Source: Arenicella sp. (lineage in GTDB: Bacteria; Pseudomonadota; Gammaproteobacteria; Arenicellales; Arenicellaceae). Taken from it: a DNA stretch of 19,354 nucleotides. Shown one piece after another: positions 14,969-19,354 of the stretch (its first letter is position 1; each line of letters starts with the position of its first letter). The notes under the pieces are model-generated. The model had not been told where the DNA came from. It made no database searches and saw only the letters and a list, made by a program, of their open reading frames with translations. The stretch is taken from contig JAHHOC010000263.1 of the NCBI GenBank assembly GCA_018677115.1, forward strand, positions 1 through 19,354, in the 5' to 3' direction. A program made the translations under genes and the position numbers.

Positions 14969-14974
14969 ATTATA
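14969..14974 (-). promoter_or_regulatory. Candidate -10 box for the pta-led operon
   Basis: The minus strand reads AAGCTATAATTTGTG, a perfect TATAAT. Transcription would begin near 14962, leaving a leader of about 65 nt before GTG 14897. No convincing -35 box lies 16-18 bp upstream. Confidence 0.4.
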
Positions 14975-15003
14975 GCTTGCTGCCGCACCTCCGGGCTATA
15001 TAC

Positions 15004-15014
15004 GTTACTGTAAC
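15004..15014. repeat. GTTAC-T-GTAAC palindrome upstream of pta
   Basis: An 11-bp perfect inverted repeat lies 30 bp upstream of the candidate -10 box, around position -45 to -55 of the pta promoter, in the 147-bp stretch between the MFS stop and the pta start. It may be an operator. The symmetry is too tight (1-nt centre) to be an RNA hairpin. Confidence 0.3.
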
Positions 15015-15044
15015 AATGCGTGAGAAATCTCGGGATCGCCGTCG

Positions 15045-16367
15045 TCACAATGCCTGGCTTTCATCAACAGGACTATCTTCGGCCTCACTGTCTCTAGCCT
15101 CATAGTGTCGTCCCAGAAAATAGCCCACCAGGCCCCACAGAGAGGCGATGCCGGCACCGACCCAGGCTACTGCGGCCAGTCCAAATCCTAGGCCCTGAGT
15201 CAGTCCGGTGAAGAACCAGCCCATGATTACGTCACCGCCGCGGTAAGCGACAATATCGATAACCGGTTTGGCCTTGAAACGGTCCTCACGATTAACTTTG
15301 GTAAACAGCATTTCCCGGGCCGGCCGTGTCATCCCATAGTTGCCCGCACTGCGTGCCACCCACAGAGCGAGTGCGACCATCAGGAACGGCGAAAACGCCA
15401 GCACCATCATGCCAAACACGATGATTACCGGCACAATACACAGTGCGCTGGGCATGCCAAATTTGGGTACCAGCCGGCCAGTTACAAAGAACGCAAGCAC
15501 AAAGGTAATAGTGTTGGTGATGGCATCGCGATAACCGTAGATTACTGCTCTATCGGTTCGTGAGTAATCAGCCAGGAGATTCTTGAGTTCAAGGTAGATA
15601 AACGAGCCAATGCCAGTGTATAAAATCAGGAACACACCTATGCCAAGCAGGTATGGGTTACTGAAAAAGGCCTTGAACCCATTGAGCGGATTGCCGCCAA
15701 TATTGGCCTTTTCGGCATCAAATGCGAGGTCCCGGTTATGCAAATCACTGATTTTTAATTTGCGCAGATGCCAGATCAGCGGGATCGGCAGCAACAGCAT
15801 CAGCGCCGCAATCAAAATCATTGAGCCAACTGGAATGATCTGCACCAGGGCTGCTGATAACAGGGGGCCTGCAATAGCCCCGAGACTGGCTCCGGCAGCG
15901 ATGACTGAAAACAGCCGCCCGGCCTGATCACTATTAAAAGTGTCCGCCATGAAGCTCCAAAATACCGACACATGAAACAGCGCGAAAACGCTCACCCACA
16001 CATAAAAGGATTTGTCGATTAACACGGCGTCCTGGATCATCTGCTCTGCCGAATGGAACAACACGAAACTTAGCGCAAAAAATAGATAAACTGCAGGCAC
16101 CAAACGGGAAAACTTGAGTCGTGAAACAAGTATTCCGTACAGCGCGACAGCGACAGTGCTTATAAAAAAATTGATGGTCCACAGCCAGCTCACTTCAGCA
16201 TCGCTCCAGTCACTGGCCATCGCATCCCGTACCGGCCGTAACAGGTAATAGGCGCAAAGCAGTACAAACACGAACAAAAATGATGTCACAGCGGAGCGGG
16301 CTTCATGCTCGTGCATATTGAAAAGGGCTCTTATTCTATGACCGATTTGAGAAGCAGGCTGATCCAT
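15045..16367 (-). CDS. MFS-type membrane transporter resembling ATP:ADP carrier (TLC)-like proteins
   Basis: The 440-residue product has about 12 hydrophobic segments. YYLLRPVRDAM (40-50) followed by WLWTINFF, and RFKAKPVIDIVAYRGGDV (363-380) are the two conserved stretches of a bacterial family often annotated as MFS transporter or NTP/NDP exchange transporter. Free-living bacteria carry these proteins, so true nucleotide exchange as in Rickettsia and chloroplasts is not implied; substrate unknown. The short acidic tail (RDSEAEDSPVDES, 425-437) is cytosolic. ATG 16367 has no Shine-Dalgarno site; ATG 16316 (MHEHEARS), with AAGAG about 11 nt upstream, is an alternative start that would remove 17 residues. 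It diverges from ubiC across about 105 bp containing an inverted repeat and is followed by 78 bp before the longest possible pta frame. No clear terminator is visible downstream. Confidence 0.8.
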   Translation of the reverse strand: MDQPASQIGHRIRALFNMHEHEARSAVTSFLFVFVLLCAYYLLRPVRDAMASDWSDAEVSWLWTINFFISTVAVALYGILVSRLKFSRLVPAVYLFFALSFVLFHSAEQMIQDAVLIDKSFYVWVSVFALFHVSVFWSFMADTFNSDQAGRLFSVIAAGASLGAIAGPLLSAALVQIIPVGSMILIAALMLLLPIPLIWHLRKLKISDLHNRDLAFDAEKANIGGNPLNGFKAFFSNPYLLGIGVFLILYTGIGSFIYLELKNLLADYSRTDRAVIYGYRDAITNTITFVLAFFVTGRLVPKFGMPSALCIVPVIIVFGMMVLAFSPFLMVALALWVARSAGNYGMTRPAREMLFTKVNREDRFKAKPVIDIVAYRGGDVIMGWFFTGLTQGLGFGLAAVAWVGAGIASLWGLVGYFLGRHYEARDSEAEDSPVDESQAL

Positions 16368-16381
16368 GATTAGATTATCGA

Positions 16382-16409
16382 TTGCATTATTGGCAGACTA
16401 TCTCATAAT
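16382..16409 (+). promoter_or_regulatory. Weak candidate promoter for ubiC-xdhC
   Basis: CATAAT at 16404-16409 (5/6 to TATAAT) lies 16 bp after TTGCAT at 16382-16387 (3/6 to TTGACA). It sits within the inverted repeat at 16389-16419, which would let a bound protein block it. Confidence 0.25.
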
Positions 16410-16419
16410 TCATGCCAAT
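16389..16419. repeat. Inverted repeat ATTGGCA-N17-TGCCAAT between divergent genes
   Basis: The 7-bp arms are perfect and lie at 16389-16395 and 16413-16419, with centres 24 bp apart. They flank the candidate ubiC -10 box in the only intergenic space shared by the divergent MFS and ubiC genes. The spacing is too long for a stable hairpin but suits a dimer or tetramer of a DNA-binding protein. Confidence 0.45.
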
Positions 16420-16472
16420 CCGCTAAACTCATCGTGCGTGCTTCATGCACAGCTCCAGGGAACCGCACTGCA

Positions 16473-17048
16473 ATGCCTGATCTTCAAGACTATCAGACCC
16501 TTTTTGAACCGGTTAACGGTGGAGCCCCATTCTGCAACGGCTGGCATGCTATGACGGACGAGTCTTTATCGAAAGTGCCGCGTGAGTGGCGATCCTGGTT
16601 GTTCAGCGAGGGCTCACTAACCAGTAAGCTTGTCGCATTCAGTGACGGTGAGTTCAAAGTTAATGTGTTAAGGGAAGGTTGGAAGTTACCCAGCCGTTAT
16701 GAAGCTTTGAAACTCGGCCTGACAAACCATCAGGCAGTTCGTGTACGTGACGTTGAGCTGTTGTGCCGCGGCCAGGTGATGGTGTTTGCCAGAACCGTGA
16801 TACCGCAGGATTTGTATCGGCGTGAGAAAACCGTTTTTAACACCATGGGAAGCCGGCCTCTCGGTCACTACCTGTTCCAGGAAGGCCAGATCAAGGTCGC
16901 CAACCGCGATATCAAAGCATTTACACTGGCGACAGGTGATTCGATGTTCGCCCGCGCAACCCCCTATCAATTTCGCGGCAGTGAAATTCTGGTGCGGGAA
17001 TTTTTTGTCAATGCCGCGCTGGTGTCCGCTGACAATCTAAAGCCATAA
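16473..17048 (+). CDS. ubiC: Chorismate lyase (chorismate pyruvate-lyase)
   Basis: The 191-residue product matches UbiC, which cleaves chorismate to 4-hydroxybenzoate and pyruvate, the first committed step of ubiquinone synthesis in gammaproteobacteria. Shared segments are SWLFSEGSLT (41-50), VLREGW (65-70), VRDVELLCRG (91-100), VFARTVIP (104-111), MGSRPLGHYLF (125-135) and ILVREFF (172-178). By alignment with the E. coli enzyme, Arg92 and Glu176 correspond to the active-site residues Arg76 and Glu155. It is about 25 residues longer than E. coli UbiC, mostly at the N-terminus. ATG 16473 is chosen, with AGGGA about 11 nt upstream; the longer frame begins at a GTG (16434) with no support. The usual partner ubiA does not follow; an XdhC-like gene begins 2 nt after the stop, which is an uncommon pairing. 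Confidence 0.9.
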   Translation: MPDLQDYQTLFEPVNGGAPFCNGWHAMTDESLSKVPREWRSWLFSEGSLTSKLVAFSDGEFKVNVLREGWKLPSRYEALKLGLTNHQAVRVRDVELLCRGQVMVFARTVIPQDLYRREKTVFNTMGSRPLGHYLFQEGQIKVANRDIKAFTLATGDSMFARATPYQFRGSEILVREFFVNAALVSADNLKP

Positions 17049-17050
17049 AA

Positions 17051-17881
17051 ATGACCCAGAACTATATTGAATTTGTCATTCCCCAACTCAACCTGTGGCT
17101 GGCAGAGGGTCATAAAACTGCATTACTGACATTGGTCAATATTGACGGCTCTGCGCCCTATCCGATCGGCAGTCAGATGCTGGTGCGTGAAGACGGGGCA
17201 AGTTACGGAATGATCACCGGTGGCTGCATCGAGGCTGCGCTGATTGAAGAAGCGCTACGTGCGTTACTGGCCAATAAAAGTCACCAGCAGCGCTACGGCA
17301 AGGGTTCACCGTATGTGGATATCCAACTACCCTGCGGTTCAGGTCTGGACATCGTATTCGAACCCAATCCAGACTCCTTGCAATGCGCACAAATAGAACA
17401 GGCGTACAAGGCGCGACAACGCTCTCAGCTGGTGGTTGCCGCCAACACTCCTTATACACGCCACTACCTACCCAGGAGGCGCATCGCGCTCGCCGGCGAG
17501 GGAAGCATTTATTCGGTTTTCGTGCCGCTGGCTGAAGCTGCCGGGTTCGAAGTCATGACGGTTAGTCACAATCAAAGGGACATTGCGTTTGACCAATGGA
17601 CCGCCGCTGTCTGCCTGTTTCACGATCATGATAAAGAAATAGGCTTTTTATCCCAGGCCTGTCAATCCGACAGCTTTTACGTGGGTGCATTAGGCAGCCA
17701 TCGGGCGCACTCAATACGACTGGCGGCGCTCTCTGAGGCAGGCTTATCAGAAGCCTCTTCAGATAAGATCAACAGCCCGGTGGGGCTCGATATCGGCAGC
17801 GAAACTCCGCATGAAATCGCGGTCTCTATCCTGGCCCAGATTATCAGTCACGCCAGGCAGTCAGTGCCGGCCCAGTGTTAA
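17051..17881 (+). CDS. XdhC/CoxI family protein
   Basis: The 276-residue product has the two XdhC domains. N-terminal: GSAPYPIGSQMLV (33-45), GMITGGCIEAAL (53-64) and LPCGSGLDIVFEP (93-105), with the conserved Cys59 and Cys95. C-terminal: a Rossmann-like part with RRRIALAGEGSIY (142-154), FYVGALGSHRAHSIRL (209-224) and SPVGLDIGSETPHEIAVSIL (242-261). XdhC proteins load or sulfurate the molybdenum cofactor for xanthine-dehydrogenase-type and CO-dehydrogenase-type enzymes. Two variations: Tyr37 where the family usually has Arg (GS-x-PR), and GEGS in the nucleotide loop. No molybdoenzyme gene is in the window, so the client must be elsewhere, or the protein has another role. It is in a tight operon with ubiC (2-nt gap). 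Its stop overlaps the stop of the convergent acyl-CoA ligase gene by 4 bp. Confidence 0.86.
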   Translation: MTQNYIEFVIPQLNLWLAEGHKTALLTLVNIDGSAPYPIGSQMLVREDGASYGMITGGCIEAALIEEALRALLANKSHQQRYGKGSPYVDIQLPCGSGLDIVFEPNPDSLQCAQIEQAYKARQRSQLVVAANTPYTRHYLPRRRIALAGEGSIYSVFVPLAEAAGFEVMTVSHNQRDIAFDQWTAAVCLFHDHDKEIGFLSQACQSDSFYVGALGSHRAHSIRLAALSEAGLSEASSDKINSPVGLDIGSETPHEIAVSILAQIISHARQSVPAQC

Positions 17882-19354
17882 TCCCGTAACTCGCGGCGCA
17901 ATATTTTGCCGACGTTGGATTTCGGCAACTCATCCATAAAATGCACGTACCTGGGTATCTTGTAGCCGGTCAGGTTCTGGCGGCAGAAATCGCGTAATTC
18001 ATCTTCGCTAAGCTGCGGATTCGATGACACTGCATAAAGGCAAACTGCTTCTCCGCTCTTTGAATCAGCTTTTCCTACCACTGCCGCTTCAATAATGTCT
18101 GGGTGCTCATAGACAACCGCCTCAATTTCGTTGGGATAAACATTGAAGCCTGACACCAGTATCATGTCTTTGAGCCGATCAACAATTTTTATGAAGCCGT
18201 CTTCCTGCAACACTGCAACATCACCGGTGTGGAAAAAGCCCTGCTCATCGATCGCTTCTTCTGTGGCCTCTGGGCGTTGCCAGTAGCCCAGCATGACCTG
18301 TCCTCCGCGCACCACCAATTCGCCCTCTTCGCCAACACCCACTTCTTCGCCGGATGAATTGACAATCTTAACCTGTTGTCCGATCAATGGTTTGCCCACG
18401 GTACCCAACTGGCTGTCTTTTTCAGTATTCACAGTCAACGAAGCCGCGGTTTCTGATAATCCATAGCCTTCGTAAATCGGTGTGCCGGTGCGTTCCACCC
18501 ACTCACGCGCCACTTCAGGCACCAGGGCGGCGCCGCCGGTAAGCGTGCCGCGCCCGTTATTGCTCCAGTCAATATCATCAAACCTGGGGTGCTGCAACAT
18601 CGCCACCAGCATCGCGTTGACGGCGGCAAAACCGGTAAAGGGGGTTGCCACCATAATATCCATCATTCCATCAAGGTCGCTGGGATTGGGTATTAAGATC
18701 GCCTTGCCACCCCTGATAAAATTTCCCACCAGGTACAGTGATAGCCCAAACACATGATAGATGGGCAGCGGCGCAATCAATATATCCGGATTGTCCAGGG
18801 ATACGGTGGATTCGCGTACAACAGCATCTGATTGCGCGGTATAGGTGAAGATGTTGCCATGCGTCAACATGGCGCCTTTGGCAACACCGGTGGTGCCGCC
18901 GGTGTATTGCAACACAGCCACATCGTGCATGGTGGCATTACAAGTTGGCAGTTGCTTTCCTTCGCCCTGCTCCAGCACCTGTGGAAAGGCGACCACATTT
19001 ACATCATCACCCAGCCTGGTCTCGGGTGCAGGCTGCGGGGATATCATGTCAGCTGCATTGGTTACAATTAAAGTGCGAACCGGTGTATCTGGAACCACAT
19101 TCTGCACCGCTGGTAAAAAGTCAGCCAATGTAACCAGCGCCTTTGCCCCGGAATCACTCAACTGGTGCTGCAGCTCACGCTCGGTGTACAAGGGGTTGGT
19201 ATTAACCAAAATCAAACCGGCACGGAGAATCCCCCATGCAGCAATCGGGTATTGCAGCAGATTAGGCAACTGCACTGCCACCCTGTCGCCTTTCTGCAAT
19301 CCACCGTCACTGAGCAGCCAGGCGCCGAACTGGCGGCTGTATTGTTCTACCTCC
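17878..19354 (-). CDS. fadD: Long-chain acyl-CoA ligase, FadD-type (N-terminus beyond window)
   Basis: The visible 491-residue part of an AMP-forming acyl-CoA synthetase (fatty acid + CoA + ATP to acyl-CoA + AMP + PPi). The frame stays open to the right edge (EVEQYSRQFGAWLLSDGG before LQKGDRVAVQLPN), so the TTG at 19299 is not the start; about 60 residues are missing. Motifs in order: LQYTGGTTGVAKGAMLTHGN, the ATP/AMP signature; YGLSETAASLTVN; GFFHTGDVAVLQEDGFIKIV with the ribose-binding Asp; RLKDMILVSGFNVYPNEIE, the fatty-acyl-ligase signature; and LPKSNVGKILRRELRD at the end with the catalytic lysine. NLLQYPIAAWGILRAG and VNTNPLYTERELQHQL are nearly FadD consensus. It ends convergently with xdhC, sharing TTAA (17878-17881). 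A medium- or long-chain fatty acid substrate is likely, but specificity cannot be read from the sequence. Confidence 0.93.
   Translation of the reverse strand, partial: EVEQYSRQFGAWLLSDGGLQKGDRVAVQLPNLLQYPIAAWGILRAGLILVNTNPLYTERELQHQLSDSGAKALVTLADFLPAVQNVVPDTPVRTLIVTNAADMISPQPAPETRLGDDVNVVAFPQVLEQGEGKQLPTCNATMHDVAVLQYTGGTTGVAKGAMLTHGNIFTYTAQSDAVVRESTVSLDNPDILIAPLPIYHVFGLSLYLVGNFIRGGKAILIPNPSDLDGMMDIMVATPFTGFAAVNAMLVAMLQHPRFDDIDWSNNGRGTLTGGAALVPEVAREWVERTGTPIYEGYGLSETAASLTVNTEKDSQLGTVGKPLIGQQVKIVNSSGEEVGVGEEGELVVRGGQVMLGYWQRPEATEEAIDEQGFFHTGDVAVLQEDGFIKIVDRLKDMILVSGFNVYPNEIEAVVYEHPDIIEAAVVGKADSKSGEAVCLYAVSSNPQLSEDELRDFCRQNLTGYKIPRYVHFMDELPKSNVGKILRRELRD

Noticed and set aside
15022..15031. GAGAAATCTC inverted repeat after the TLC-like gene
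   Set aside because: The 4-bp arms with a 2-nt centre are too short to be a hairpin or a convincing operator.
16386..16395. TTGGCA (16390) as the -35 box for CATAAT (16404) upstream of ubiC
   Set aside because: The spacing is only 8 bp; TTGGCA is better explained as an arm of the inverted repeat.
16434..16472. Longer ubiC start at GTG 16434
   Set aside because: The added 13 residues match nothing in the family and would overlap the promoter region; ATG 16473 is preferred.
19297..19299. TTG 19299 as the start of the acyl-CoA ligase
   Set aside because: The frame continues upstream with FadD-like sequence (SRQFGAWLLSDGG) to the window edge, so the gene is simply cut off.

Overview
The window looks like bacterial chromosome from an aerobic, Gram-negative gammaproteobacterium, possibly marine. 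The clues are a chorismate lyase of the UbiC type (ubiquinone synthesis), two genes for lipoproteins with cleavable lipobox signals, and dense coding at moderate GC. The density of acyl-CoA enzymes (two acyl-CoA dehydrogenase subunits, a crotonase, an acyl-CoA ligase, a hotdog thioesterase, an HSD10-like dehydrogenase, an acyl-CoA-type kinase and a phosphate acetyltransferase) points to a lipid, fatty-acid or terpenoid/steroid-type catabolic lifestyle. The exact taxon is not determinable by eye. No tRNA, rRNA, transposase, phage gene or CRISPR array was seen.

Layout. Bases 1-3649 (+): the last 51 codons of a carotenoid-oxygenase-family gene, then two tandem paralogous amidohydrolases of the YtcJ-like type, both predicted lipoproteins and overlapping by 4 bp. 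Bases 3681-4448 (-): a crotonase-fold protein that lacks both glutamates of classical enoyl-CoA hydratases. Bases 4449-4564: a divergent control region with a perfect hairpin, a PsrA-like half-palindrome and a palindromic -10 box. Bases 4565-7393 (+): a large and a small acyl-CoA dehydrogenase subunit 2 nt apart, probably one heteromeric enzyme, then a NUDT19-like Nudix hydrolase.

Bases 14897-7395 (-): a tightly packed series read leftwards: phosphate acetyltransferase (no acetate kinase in view), an RND/MMPL exporter, an ACAD10/11- or LvaA-type acyl-CoA kinase, an HSD10-like short-chain dehydrogenase, a DHA2-type MFS exporter, a 4HBT thioesterase and an unrecognised three-helix membrane protein. 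The first five junctions overlap or lie 0-49 nt apart. Before the last gene is a promoter-like sequence overlapped by TGGTCTGACCA, which matches the core of FadR operators.

Bases 16367-15045 (-): an MFS/ATP-ADP-carrier-like 12-helix protein, divergent from ubiC-xdhC (+, 16473-17881) across a 7-bp inverted repeat. Bases 19354-17878 (-): a FadD-type acyl-CoA ligase that runs off the right edge and shares its stop TTAA with the xdhC stop.

Working together (inference): FadD would activate acids to CoA thioesters; the dehydrogenase pair, crotonase-like protein and SDR would process them; the kinase would act on hydroxyacyl-CoAs as in LvaA/ACAD11 pathways; the thioesterase and Nudix enzyme could recycle CoA; Pta would draw off acetyl-CoA; and the RND and MFS proteins would move hydrophobic substrates or products. 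The most interesting element is the kinase-SDR-RND-Pta operon together with the FadR-like and PsrA-like sites. All functional calls are by motif recognition from the sequence alone.
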